A DNA stretch of 38,433 nt. Origin: Phoronis australis. Lineage: Eukaryota; Phoronida; Phoronidae. Numbering within the stretch: the first letter of the stretch is position 1; the number at the start of each line of letters is the position of its first letter. The stretch covers positions 811,200 to 849,632 of the forward strand of contig NMRA01000145.1 of assembly GCA_002633005.1 (NCBI GenBank), given 5' to 3'. Of the stretch, positions 21,300 to 33,600 are shown piece by piece. The notes under the pieces are model-generated. The model did no database searches and was not told where the DNA came from. It saw only the letters and a program-made list of their open reading frames with translations. The translations under genes and the position numbers were made by a program.

Positions 21300-21590
21300 A
21301 CTGAATGAGAGACTGCTTAAAAAAGTTTGATTGCGGGAGTATCTGTTCGATCCCGGAGGAGTTAAAGACACCAACGGCCTCCTTAGACAATGACCACCAT
21401 CTCTATTGTCCTTAGAGACGGTGAAGTGCTTCATAGGCCATTAGCTTTTCTGCGAATTATGTCTCACACTGATTAAAACACCAGGACTGCTTGAATGAAG
21501 GTTTGCTTGACAAAAAGTTAGACTATGGGAGTATTTGCTCAAGTTCGAAGGAATTAAAGACATCGACGGTCTCCTAAGGTTCCTTCTATG
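21300..21590 (+). repeat. Diverged tandem pair with B-box-like site
   Basis: Two diverged copies, about 21307-21385 and 21495-21575, share GGGAGTAT.TG.TC, GA.TTAAAGACA and ACGG.CTCCT. The first holds a B-box-like GTTCGATCC, so these may be decayed SINE heads. Confidence 0.35.
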
Positions 21591-21644
21591 CACAAAAGGT
21601 ACTTGCATAACTCCCCGAAAAAGCTTCCAGCATATGAACCATTC

Positions 21645-21965
21645 CTCCTATTCACCTATTTCACGAAAGCGCCATCTTCCCGCGCCATCTTTAAATACTG
21701 ATCGAAAACGAGGCACACTGATAAAACCTCATGAGCGGTCATCAGCTGGCCTTGATGGTGTACTGTGCAGTGCCTGAACGTACCAATTCCAACTCGTCAG
21801 TATCCTTCCCAGGGATATACTTAGCCACTCGTTCAGTCGCCAATGCGAGTAAAAATGGTGCTGGGCGAGTAGAAGTTGACTTGCCGGTCGCCCAGGTGGC
21901 GAGCGAATTTCAAAGCGCAAAAGCACTATATATCGTTTCCCAGATGAATATGAATAATTTTCCTC
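21645..21965 (+). repeat. Inverted duplication, left arm
   Basis: Shares CTCCTATTCACCTATTTCAC, GATCGAAAACGAGGC, then CAGGGATATAC and a GGGCGAGTAG / TGGCGAG block with the minus strand of 22790-23142, in the same order. The TGGCGAG block resembles a dispersed repeat. Confidence 0.5.
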
Positions 21966-22267
21966 CTCCTTGTGCTGTTTTTATCATGAATTTAAGGTTC
22001 AGTTTGGTCATCATGCTACGGCAGTAAAAAACATCGGCGCAGTGCGACCCTACCGATTCAGTACATGTCACCCGTTACGCGATTCGTCAAAAAAATCACA
22101 GTGTGTGGTCGTGCACAAAGAATTTGTGGACTAGTCCGAAACGAAGAAAAGGGGAGAAAGGTGGAAGACCGGTCCATGTGCTCATAGCAAATGAATTACC
22201 ATATTTCTTGGAACTGATTCCTTTTTGCAATGTACAATGTCATTTTAGCCAAAATTATTTTTATAAC

Positions 22268-22727
22268 GTAAGCGCCCATGCCCCTATAAGCGTACCCGCT
22301 CGTTTCCAGACTTCGCTAAAATAAGCGCCCAGTCCATTTGTGCGAAAAATGTCTTACCTCACAGTTCTAAAATTCTCCAGTAATGTATTCAATTTATCAA
22401 TAATATCCGACAGTTCTGAAAAATCATTGTGCGCGGAATTTCTAGTAGACCACGAGCCTCGCCCCTTTGTCGGTATTTAGCCGTGGCTGTTTGGTACACT
22501 TCAAACCGTTCCGCANNNNNNNNNNNNNNNNNNNNNNNNNNNNNNNNNNNNNNNNNNNNNNNNNNNNNNNNNNNNNNNNNNNNNNNNNNNNTTTGATAGC
22601 AATGCACCACAGTTTTGTAGAAAGTCTGTCATAGGTTACACATACGTCACAGCGGAGACCGGGTTTTAACCGCCGTAGGCTACAAAAAGCGTCCCCCTGG
22701 GCGCTAATTATTAGGGCAAATACGGTA
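22268..22727 (-). mobile_element. Internally deleted copy of the 980-bp TIR element
   Basis: Matches both ends of 27658-28638 in reverse orientation. The left part runs GTAAGCGCCCATG, CCCTATAAGCG, AATATCCGACAGTTCTGAAA. The right part (22592-22727) ends TTAGGGCAAATACGGTA. A 76-bp assembly gap (22516-22591) stands where most of the interior should be, so the true deletion size is unknown. Confidence 0.6.
22516..22591. other. Assembly gap (76 N)
   Basis: A run of N inside the copy of the TIR element at 22268-22727. The gap is probably caused by the repeat itself. Confidence 0.99.
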
Positions 22728-22789
22728 GCCCTAATGGTAACATCAGTGCACGAGACGATGATTTTTATTTAAAGTATTAGCAAGTTTGT

Positions 22790-23142
22790 GGTGACTGGCG
22801 CCAATGGCCGGGTGACTGGACTTCGGGCGAGTAGATTTTCTGGCTCCGGCACTCGCCCAGCTGGCGAGCAGGATTTTTCAAGACTAAAAGCCTGGGTAAA
22901 TCCCTGACTTCCACATTTTTCCAAAAAAGGGAAACTACGGAGGAATGGCCGAGGAGGGTAAAAGTCTAGTTTCTGTGCGTATTTGGAGATCCATTCAACA
23001 TCAGACAACTTGATTTTTGGTAACGTTGATAAGTCTTTTGACCACACCACCTTGCAGAACGATGCCATGTTTGTCAAGGCGCCTCGTTTTCGATCAACAC
23101 GACAGCAGCGCCCCACGTTCGTGAAATAGGTGAATAGGAGAT
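22790..23142 (-). repeat. Inverted duplication, right arm, containing a coding-like ORF
   Basis: Reverse-oriented counterpart of 21645-21965. Between the shared blocks, ATG at 23069 on the minus strand opens MASFCKVVWSKDLSTLPKIK, then LSDVEWISKYAQKLDF, which has protein-like composition. The frame then runs into the TGGCGAG repeat. It may be the 5' coding end of an unidentified gene or transposon captured by the duplication. I do not recognise the family. Confidence 0.4.
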
Positions 23143-23175
23143 CCTATAGAGTTTCCCCGTCCCGACTGATGCCAA

Positions 23176-23266
23176 AACCAAACTGATTTGGTGCACTTTA
23201 ATTTGACACTGGGTTGGGGAACCAAACTGAAGTCTAAGCCAAACTAAAGCTACCATAAGTTCCCAA
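23176..23266. repeat. Inverted repeat arm (left of pair)
   Basis: About 90 bases that pair with 23457-23546 in reverse complement: CCAAACTGATTTGGTGCACT against AGTGCGCCAAATCAGTTTGG, through to CTACCATAAGTT. The spacer is about 190 bases, so this is a foldback structure upstream of CLEC16A. Confidence 0.6.
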
Positions 23267-23456
23267 TGATTCACATGATTTTTTAACAGTTACCAGGAAT
23301 GAAATTGACAACAATCAGTGGTGCGTGGTGTGCAATAGTTTTGCAGGACATTTGCCCCATGTGTATAACCTGTATGACCTGCATACATGAGCACTGTACT
23401 TCGTCACTTTTGGGTTCTGATAAGTATCAAAAAGTTCATAAACCATTTGCAGTAAC

Positions 23457-23546
23457 TTGGAAACTTATGGTAGCTTCAGTTTGGCACAGGCATCAATTTG
23501 GCTCACCAACCCGTGTCAAATTGAAGTGCGCCAAATCAGTTTGGAG
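23457..23546. repeat. Inverted repeat arm (right of pair)
   Basis: Reverse complement partner of 23176-23266 with roughly ten mismatches and small indels. No target duplication was found. Confidence 0.6.
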
Positions 23547-24119
23547 GCATTGAGTTTGGACTACAACAGTGCCACTGACTATGGCCTCCTACGGTCTCTC
23601 TAAGCAAAACGGTACCAGTGTACCAACATGACTGATGGTTCAATCAGAGTTTGACATAATTTTCTGATAGCTTTCGGTGTATGAACTAGGCCTATGGGAT
23701 GGCCAGTGCATCTACTGTGCCAGTTGAGATGGTATTGTCAAACTGTCAGTGCAGCCAGTCAGCAAGCTGTATGAAGAGTATCGTCAAAAAAAGCTAGGTG
23801 CCACGGCACTGTATGTTGAGATCCTGCTAGCGCTAGACCCCGACATGTAGAGCTAATGACCAGCAGGGGTGCATGCAAAATCTGGGAGTCAACTTGCCTG
23901 CTGCAGCTGAGATGAGTAACTTTTTATGGGGGTGTACCTACTATTCACTCAACTTCCAAAGCCTTTGGCAATAATTTGGCAATGACAATAATTTTAAAAA
24001 TAGGCTATCTGGCTATAGCCTACTTTCTGTGATCACCCCTCGATACAGCGAAGAAGTTTTTGACTACATTTCCTGACAAAAATAAAGGCTTTATGACTAC
24101 CATTACCTTAGGTTTTTGT

Positions 24120-24270
24120 ACCTTAGGATTCCGCGACGCACAACGAACATGGAAATGTTAACTGTTCAGTACGCCCTCGGACAAACATGTGAAGCCGACA
24201 GCAGTCGTCTTCTCTTGTTTACTTTGGCCTGCCGTCTGGCGGGCTGTTTATAAAAACGACTCAAATAAAA
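24120..24270 (+). promoter_or_regulatory. Candidate CLEC16A promoter: CpG-rich patch with TATA-like box
   Basis: About a dozen CpG dinucleotides fall in roughly 130 bases in an otherwise CpG-poor region, ending in a TATA-like TTTATAAAAA at about 24248. It sits about 300 bases upstream of the CLEC16A ATG. Position and composition are suggestive; no transcription start can be read directly. Confidence 0.35.
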
Positions 24271-24545
24271 GTTCTCTCAACTACAATAACCTGCTAGTTG
24301 CATCAAACAAGCTTATAAATTGAAAGAATGATTTGAATTTCAGAAATAATTCATTATTCAGTTTTGCATCTTTTAATTTATCAATCAAAAATGTATTTTA
24401 ATAAACATTGGCTCTTGCTTATTTTTAGTGAAAATGAAGTGAGTTCCGGTCAGTTCAATCTGTTTTGAATCGGGCGAAAAGATGTTACGTGTTCTCCTTT
24501 AAATTGCAGAAAAGCAAGAGATACGTTGTTACAGACTATCCAGAC

Positions 24546-24622
24546 ATGTTTCCCAAACAGAAAGGATGGTTCGGTGGTTCACTGTGGAAGCCCAAAAATC
24601 CTCATTCATTGGAGTATTTGAA
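24546..24622 (+). CDS. CLEC16A: CLEC16A exon 1 (coding part)
   Basis: ATG at 24546 opens MFPKQKGWFGGSLWKPKNP and HSLEYL, then two bases of a Lys codon before donor AA/GTAAGT. The W-x-GG and SLxxLKYLY pattern fits the CLEC16A N-terminus. The same frame is open upstream to TGA at 24435 but has no earlier ATG. A TTTAAATTGCAG at about 24498-24509 could be a splice acceptor, which would place a separate 5' UTR exon further upstream. Confidence 0.88.
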
Positions 24623-27600
24623 GTAAGTATTGCAGTCCTTTTAAGATAAGTTTTTCACTTGTGCAGTTGTGGCATTGTCAGAGTTGAGACTTCTTCAGTT
24701 CAGGGTCCGGGTTCTAATCTTTTTACTCGAAATGGAACTCGTTTATTGTTTGTAATCGGTTTACGCATACTATCTACGTAAGTCATTATGTAACTCCAGT
24801 TATTGTTTACAATCCAACGCCATTAACGTACATACTTGATATTAATATGTTCTGAATCCTCTCGTCATTGTGATCAAGTGGTTCCAAAAATGTACTCGTA
24901 CCCATTAGGCTCTTTTCATTCACCGTTTTTACGAGGTGTTCATTTGCGGCAGCCGATCTCGAGTGACCGCCATTATAAAACTGCGAATGATAACTACAAT
25001 GACCATGCGTGTGTCAAAAAGACCCCAAAATTGGCTAGTATGTTGAAGATACCACGTGGCATGTTAGGGAAACTCTGAGTAAAAAACAGTAATAGTCATT
25101 TATAAAGGATTCCCTCTTCAAAACTTCAGTAGAAAAAACACGAGAGTATGTGTTCTCGCGGACAAATGTCGTCCTCGAAAACACTTGACATCTCACGGTT
25201 AACCATTAGTTATCAATCCTGCCGACAAGTGTCCCACTTTTAATAATGGCTGCCTCACTAAATCCACATTGCAAATGAACGCTTTGGAAAAACTCGGAAA
25301 TTGTGAATAATAATCGACCAATCAAGGTACAAGTTGGAATCACCATGACTAGAGGATTCAGAAAATAGTAGTATCAACTATGTACGTTAATGGAGTCGTA
25401 TTGTAAACAATAACCACTACTCCACTACAGAATAATAGACACTTATCTTGAGTTTGCACAAAAGTAAAGTAGAAAATGGAAAACATAATTTCCTGGGTGT
25501 TAGATTCCCCACTTGGAATTAGTGTTGTATTTGAAATTGCCAGATACGTAATAATTGTCTACTATCATGGCCATTCTGCTTGATCACAATAAATTTGACA
25601 GATTGTGTATCGAATTTATTCTCATCAAGCGGAATAGCATTTGGCGAAACTTTCAAGGTATGCTTTCAATTTTTGACCGTGACAGTAGAAGTTTATTACT
25701 TAAACGTAGACCATACCGGCAAACATAACCTATTTATTGAAAGTGCCAGGATTTATGTGAAGTCCCTAAATAACAGGTAGGGCATTTGATGGAGTTCTAA
25801 GCAGATTGCCTCCAGTCATCTTGGACAGGTGTGGGACTGGTGGGCATTGGAGGGAGAAGGGAGAGTATACCGTATATGTTGATATCACAATTACTTCAAC
25901 AAGCAATCTGTCTCACATATCTCAAGATAAATTAATAGTTTTGGTTTTAGCTTACTGGTATGATATTAGATTTTAATTTACAATTTTCATTTATGGACTC
26001 TGGGTTATGTAAGTTGTCCTCAGACAGGTTCAAGGTACTAGTCTCGAGTGTTTTAACTCCAGAAGTCAGTGTATGTCTGGTGTGTGACTCGTATATTTGA
26101 TAAGAATTCAGACATTGAAACTTACAGATGTTTGTGAAATTTGCTAAATGTTCACTGTGTTTATGGCATGCGGTGTTCACCCTATACTTTCAAAGAATTA
26201 CTCATCAAATCAATATGTCTGTCTTCTTTTGCTCAATTGCATCACATTACTCCAAAACATGTCACTCATCAACACTGAATACGGTATGTGCCTCTTGCAA
26301 GGTGTTTGATATTAGGATGTAATTTTGATGACAGTTCATGCTTATTTGCTTGCTAAACTGGGAAGATAATTTTGTGGATGTTTGGAGCTGTGTGTCTATC
26401 ATATCCATCAGTTGTGTGTGTGCGTGTACGCGTGTATGTGAGTCTGCCTGCATGTGTGCCCGCTGCCCACCATAAAGTGGAACTTGCAGGCTAATTCCTT
26501 ATCTCTGTGACTGCTTGGCCAAGTTAGTAAGAAACACTACATATAACTACTATGTGAATATAAAGTAGGTTGAAAAATTGTCAAATGATTTTAAGAACAA
26601 GTTTTATGGTGAAAGTGATCCACTGCAAATCACTGAACCGTGTCGTGTAAATATCATGATGTGGTGTTGGGGAATAATATTACAGGCTATGTGAGCCTGC
26701 GAGGTATGTCATTGGTGCAAAAAGATCACCTATTTGCAGAATTTTTTGTCTTCACATTTATAAGTCGTCAATGAATACAACTGCACTTTGTTTATCATAG
26801 ATTATGCTAAAATAGCATTGTCATTTATTTCCTGCTATACTAGTACACTAGCATAGTTAGGAACATGCAAATACATCTTTAATAGATCCTGGAATGACAA
26901 GTCAGTGAACTAAAAATGGCCACCCTTGTTTACCAGTCCACCTAATCACCCTTTTGTGTTATGTCATTGGGAACCTCTGACAGATTTGTTGACAACTGAG
27001 TGTTGTTCACACCTGGTTACACAATGTCTATAGAAGATAGTTGACAGGAACCTTTACTGGCTCCAACTCCTGTGGAGTGTGCAACAGCAAATTTGGGAGG
27101 ACAAAGACAGTCTTGGTGGGATTTGGTTATGAGTGCACACAAGCAGGAGGGATTAACTTGAAGGTTATAGTTGCACCAAGTCCCCTCTTTGTTCTACTCA
27201 GTTGGTACCATGCAGATGGATGGTCATTAGATTATCTCAGCATGGGTAGAAGTCATGCCTAGTCAAGTCAATAACAGTATTTAAAATCAGTTTTAAAGCA
27301 GTAAGCATGGGCCACTGGCTCCACATTAAAATGGTAATAATTTTAAGTTTTGTAAGAAGTAATTAACTAAAACAAATTAAGTGAAAACAAAACTAATAAG
27401 TGCTTCAGTGCCTCAACAGGAACATTTTTATCAGCACTGTCTGTGGTTTGCTAGGAGATTGATGATAAAGGAGGGTCCTTTGTGTTGAAAAGACTCAATA
27501 TGTAGTTTTCGTGGGCTTTGGGGCATCTGAGGGTTTCCTTGGCATATAAATTATATCCAGTGTCTTTGGAGCATGAGCATTTTTAAGGACCTCAACCAAA

Positions 27601-30600
27601 AGTTTATATTTAGCTTGTCAACTTCAGAATAGGAGTTTCGGAGCTCATAAAGTCATTACCGTATTCGCCCGAACAAGCACCGAGGGTGCTTAGAAAAATT
27701 CTTTTCGGGAGGGTGGTGCTTATTGTAGCCTAGAGCTGTTGAAACCCGGTCTCCGAAACGGGTGAAATCGGAAACTTGGATTCATCAAATTTACGAGCTG
27801 TGATGTATCTGTAACCTATGACAGACTTTCCACAAAGTTGTGGTGCATTGCTATCAAGCTTCGTTGTTAAATTACGATCCTTTTTCAGAAAATTGAGTGG
27901 AAATCCCAGGGCGAAAACTCGCCGACTGATGCTTCACTACCTCGGGATCGTCAGTAGGGCAAATTGAATTCTTGAATAAAAATACAGTTTCGACTCAACA
28001 AATTACCAGAAATCCTTAAGTTTTCCAAATAGCATCCGTAAAGATTTTTAAGTTCCTGTGGAGTTTGGATTAACCACAGATTAAGTCCAACTAGATCGCA
28101 CACCGCGACACGAGAAAAATCTGGACGAACACACATGCGTGCTTCTTGGCCACGTGCTTTTAACACTAGTCAATTTTTTTATTAGTCTTCGATTCGCGGT
28201 TTTCACGTGTGCGAAGAAATCTGGATTCCTGTAGTATTGAGGGAGAAGCTCTGTACGGGAAAGATACAATAAAATTCCCTTGACAAGTACGCTGCATCTG
28301 TTCTGAAAGGCCTGATCATAGTGGGACACGTTCTTCGCAAGATTAGCAAAACTTTTGTGTCTTTTTGAAGCACTGTGGAAGTTTGAAGGGTACAGTCATG
28401 GCTAAATATCGACACAGCGGCGAGGCTAGTGGCCTAGAAATTCCGGGCACCGTGTTTTTTCAGAACTGTCGGATATTATTGATAAATCGAAGACATTCTA
28501 CTGTAGAGTTTTAGAACTGTAGGTAAGGCATTTTTCACATGTATAGACGTTCATGGGCCGAGCGCTTATTTTAGCGGAGTCTGAAAATGCGTGGGGGGCG
28601 CTTATAGGGTCATGGGTGCTTGTTAGGGCGAATACGGTATAAGAAATTTTCATGGTTTTGTAATTGAACCATTCAAGTTTTTCTAGTGCTAGTCCTTACA
28701 AATGCAACACAAGTGGGCGGTAATGAAAATTTATGAGGTAAATTACAATTTGTAAACAACATCATAAGTCGAACCTACCAGCCACCTAAACACTGTCTGG
28801 GTGCATTCATGCATACATAAATCTCAACATTTTGTTTAAAATAGTTTTCCATTTAAGGGATACACCAAATAACTTGACTCAATTTTTAGACTCCGTGTTA
28901 CTTTGCTCACCCACAGGCAAGGCCATGTTTTCGTAATATTTTTATTCCATCCCAGAAGCCAAGAGAACACATTCTTATTCAATCAAGATTTGCTCAATTT
29001 CTATTCATTGTGAATCGGTCAATGAGCTTGACAGACTGACAATCAGCTCTGAGAGAATAAGTGTCACGAACAGTAGTCCCAATCAGGCCTTCATGCAGCG
29101 TACGTCCTGGGCGTCCAAATGGACGCCTTAGCACTAATGTGGACGCCCTAGAAAGGACGCCCAATGTATCATTTGGACGCCCACTATCAATAGAAACCTT
29201 TCAAGTTTGGACACACACATTGTAATGATTACTAGGAAGCCTATGAAGACTCACAGTGGTGGCTCTTTTTTCAAAGCAGGAAGAAATATACAAAGTATAT
29301 ACAATGTTGCTATGCTCACACTTGGTTGATAACATTGTAAGTCTTGGTTTCTTTAATAAAAATGCTCACTACAGAAGGCTGTTTTGTACACTTAAATGTA
29401 GAAACCTTGGTCTATGCATTTTTTGTAAAAAAAATCTGCGTGTTTGGGGGGATTGCTGGGGGTGGGGGTTACGCGTCAGAATCATGGACGCCCTGAAATA
29501 TGGGGAACCCCATTTTGGACACCCTATTTTCGAAATCCTGGATAAAGGCCTGGTCCCAATAGCCAAATGTCTGGCCCCTCTCTAGGTTAATGAGAGTGAG
29601 AACAGCAAAAGCAACTTCCCACTGGATGCCTTCTCAGATTCAGTTGACAGAAAATGAGTTAGTCGATTAATTTAAAAACGGATGAATAAATCCTACTGTC
29701 AGCCCCTCACATTGTTTGATTAGGTTGAGGTCACTATATTAAATTAGTGAAGTCTACCTTATCAAACAATTTAGCTCTCTGACTTTGACTGGAATCGAAA
29801 GTCTCCTACTTCGTCAATCATAACCAATGACTTCTCACCCATGGATTTTTCTTCACATGGGAGAAATGTATGTAATATGATGCTTGTACCAGAAGGTTGA
29901 AACCTCCTGTTTGATTTACATGGAATCAGTTGGTGGCGCTGAACTCCTGTCCATCAAAGACCTGGCCGTTGTCAGACGGCGTAGTGAATTTCAATATGGC
30001 CTGGCTATTTCGAAAATGAGCTGTTTTGTTGCAGGATCTGCATAGTTATATCATGCCTATTCATACAGACCTAACTTTACTCCTGTACGTACTAGAGGAG
30101 TCTGTATGTAAACTAGGAAGTTAGTCAAACGTTTCAGACCTGCTTCGGTAGTTAGCACAGCCACTGTTTGAAGTGTGAGTTATCGGAGTTATTGCAGGTT
30201 GGTAGTACAAAACCTTTTGAAAAAATGGGGAGTCATCTTCACAATCCCCAACCATGCCCACGGCTTAATATCGTAATTCTTCTGACCTTTTTTAAGGTCT
30301 AGTTTTGTCGATTTCAATATAAGAAAAACAGGCAATTAAATATGTAGCCTGTCCTTTCATACTAACTCAAGTCTGGTATGAGTGAAGCCTCGATATAAAC
30401 TAAGAAGTTGATTGAATTGTTCATACCACCTTTGTTATTAGTAGTTAAAGTCATCGAGGGGATGCTGTCATCATCGAAGCAATCGCATTTGTAGTGGTGA
30501 TACATCTCGTGCGCGCTAAGAGTTTTTTTACGTTACAATTTAAGGACATTTACGATTCCCTTAGTGATTATTCGAGCAAAATATAAGCTACCCTTAGCGA

Positions 30601-33600
30601 CGAAACTGCCCTTTAATTGTTGATGATAGCATTGGCCCCTGGCGATAACTTCGATGATACTGGAGTTGACTGTTCATGTTGCACCACTTATCTGTTAAAA
30701 TCCACCTGTTTACTGCGAAGCTCAATGGCGTTGTTAACTTCAATGCAGGACCAAAGTTAACGGTTCCTACGAATGCGTCGACTTCAGTACGAAAGGGCCT
30801 CATGACAGTTCTCAAAATCCAGGATCACTCTGAAATTGCTCGACTGATAAAACATGAGTAAGATGGCTCAAAATTTGTGTAAAAATGAGTATGGTTGGTG
30901 AGGGTCTCAAATAGATGTTGAAGTTGGATGAAGTTTCCATCATGGAATGATGAATGAGCAGGTCAAGACCATGTGCTCATGAATTTCTTAACTACTAGCT
31001 GTTGAATGATAACAAAGTTCAACTAGGCCTGATCATTGAGGTACCGAATCCCCTTAGAACAGTAATCAATTTTTATGCGCTCACATGTTTATATGTGGAC
31101 GCATTATGCCGTCATCTCCCTCCGGCATCCGTCCAGCGTCCGCTGCTCTATCTCCAAATCGCTTTGACATACGTTCATGAAATTTAGCACATATGTTCCA
31201 TTCATGGATGGGACGGCGTGAGCGAACTTTCGGACGGATCCGACTACCAGTGTGCCCCCTAGTGGCAATTTTATTTGTTTACGCGTACCTTTGTATCTTA
31301 AAATGTCCTTAACGGATTTTCATGAAATTTGGTATGTAGGACCTATTAGTGAGATGAAGCTATCCTCCCGTTTTCGGATGGATTCGATGTAGTTTGTGCC
31401 ACCTAGTGGCCATTTTTACTGTTTTCGAGTCATTTTTTTTAGTCCACCCCTCTATCGACCAAACCTCTGAAAGGATGATTGTGAAAATTGGCATGTATGT
31501 GCTTAGTATGAAGAGGACGGTTGACGATGATTTTCCGACGATTTCGACTACTGTGGCACCTCCTAGTGGCAGTTTTTTTTTTTTGCGCCTATGGCTGTAT
31601 CTCCTAAACCATTCGCAGGATCTTTACGAAATTTAGTAAGTATATTTATATGATGTTAGCAGCCGCCGACGACGACTTTCAAACGGATCCGACTACCGGT
31701 GTATCCCCTAGTGGCAATTTTATTTTTTTACGGTTACCTCTGTATCTTCAAAGGTCCTCATCAGATTTTCATAAAATTTTAAATATAGGCATCTATTGGT
31801 TTGATGACTCTATCTTCCTGTTTTTGGATGGCATCGAGGTACTTTGTACCGCCTAGTGGCCATTTTTGCTGTTTTCAAATCTCGTTTTTGGCTTCCACCC
31901 GTATATCAACCAAATCATTTGAAAATATGTATTAAATATATATGTTCTCAGTGTGAAGACGACCTTTGATGATGGTGACTGACTACTGTGACACCTCCTT
32001 TTGGTAGTTTTGTTTTGCGCCTATAGCTGTATCTCCTAAACCCACTTCAGGATCTTTACTAAATTTGGTAAGTGTATTTATATGAAGATAACAACAGACG
32101 ACGACGACTTTCAGGCAGATCCAATGGACACTGTGCCCACTAGTGGCAATTTAATTTTATTCTGTTTTCCTGAAGTTCCTTTACAGATTTTTATGAAATA
32201 TGGCATGTTCTTGTTTTTGGATGGATTGTATGTTTTTGCGCCATCTAGTGGCCAATTTTATGATACAAATAAACAACCCTAAAAGCACACCATTTGCAAT
32301 GCATTCTTGGGTGCATTTCAATGCTCCGCGTTGCTCTTGTGAAGGCATATTGAGCTCTAATTTGGTGCCTGCAATAGCAATGAAATGGTGCTCGCTTCAG
32401 ATTCAACAAATATTAACCAGGCACCGCCCGCTGTTGGCAGGCACAGGCCCTGCCGATTACTCCGGTGGCATCAATGTTAAGTGTTCCCATTGTAGCTAAG
32501 TGTCCACACTTCACTGTTGAATCGACCTCTTTAATAAGTACATCAGGGTTAACTCACAATGTTAACTTTGATTCTAGACCAAAGTTAAGTGTTCTCATTG
32601 ACAACTAAACTTCGTTAACATCGAAGTTTCGAAGCCTCTTTGAAAGGCCTTAATCTATAATTCAGTGTAACATTCTTAACAACCTAATCAGTACTCAATA
32701 TCACATATCTCATAGTAGAAGTCCAGGGTTTAATTTCATGAGAACATATCCTTGAATAGCTGTGTAAATTGCTAAGGTTATTAGGTTTTAGTCTTAAGCA
32801 ACAGTTTTACATGCGAATAGACTTATGTGCATTGAGTGGTGTCACTGACATGGTATTGTTTTCATTTCTGGGGTCTGATCATATCTCACTAATTTAGGAC
32901 GCCACAGTGTCATATGCTTGACAAATACTAAAATATTTTTTCCCTCAAAGATAAGTGGTGTCAAATATGTGCTTGGTTTGTTGTTTTTAAATTTGCTGCC
33001 ACCAGAATGTGTTTTGAGAAATAGTCTTTCTTCACCAAAATGTTAGAAGGTTTTGAAAGGTGAAAAAGGTCAATTGTGGCAGTCAGTTTTGTCTGAAATT
33101 GGTGAGATAAATGTTAATGACCTCTACAGTCGGACACATGGGTGTGGTCAGGGTTGTCATTCTGTGGCATTGGGTAGCTGCATCAACTAGCCTATAAACT
33201 CCATGTCTTGTAAACAATGTAATCTTAATATGTATTGAATGCATCATCCCGCATTACACTGCGACACACGAATCTCGCTGTATGTATGGGTACAATGTCG
33301 TAATATCCATCTGATCCAACATTTTTGCATCCTTTTGCGCCGTTGGTGAAATGCTCTATGTCCTTCCAATGCCATCTAAGTATTGCTGCTGTACTGTGGA
33401 CTGCAATTCCGATGGGATAAATTTGGATAAAGCTGACAAATATCTGTGGATGTGTGATGTGTTCGTCACCTTCCCGACATCAATCATAAACAAGAAAATG
33501 TAGAATGAGTGGATAAAACAAGTTCGTTGGATTAACTTTGAACCGAACTGAATCTTCTTTCTTAAAGATACCTTTCAACGGCAGTACTTTTAAATGGTAG

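Noticed and set aside
27041-27262. 73-codon plus-strand ORF with two Cys (CGVCNSKFG)
   Set aside because: Zinc-finger-like at first glance, but only one Cys pair, no matching second pair, and no splice sites that extend it.
29256-29585. 109-codon ORF and a similar 115-codon ORF at 33947-34294
   Set aside because: Both are translations of the two hAT-like elements; the frames differ between the copies and contain no transposase motif.
31394-32499. Series of similar short plus-strand ORFs (for example DDDFQTDPTT)
   Set aside because: The similarity comes from the tandem units of the 1.25-kb element; there are stops between units and no coherent protein.
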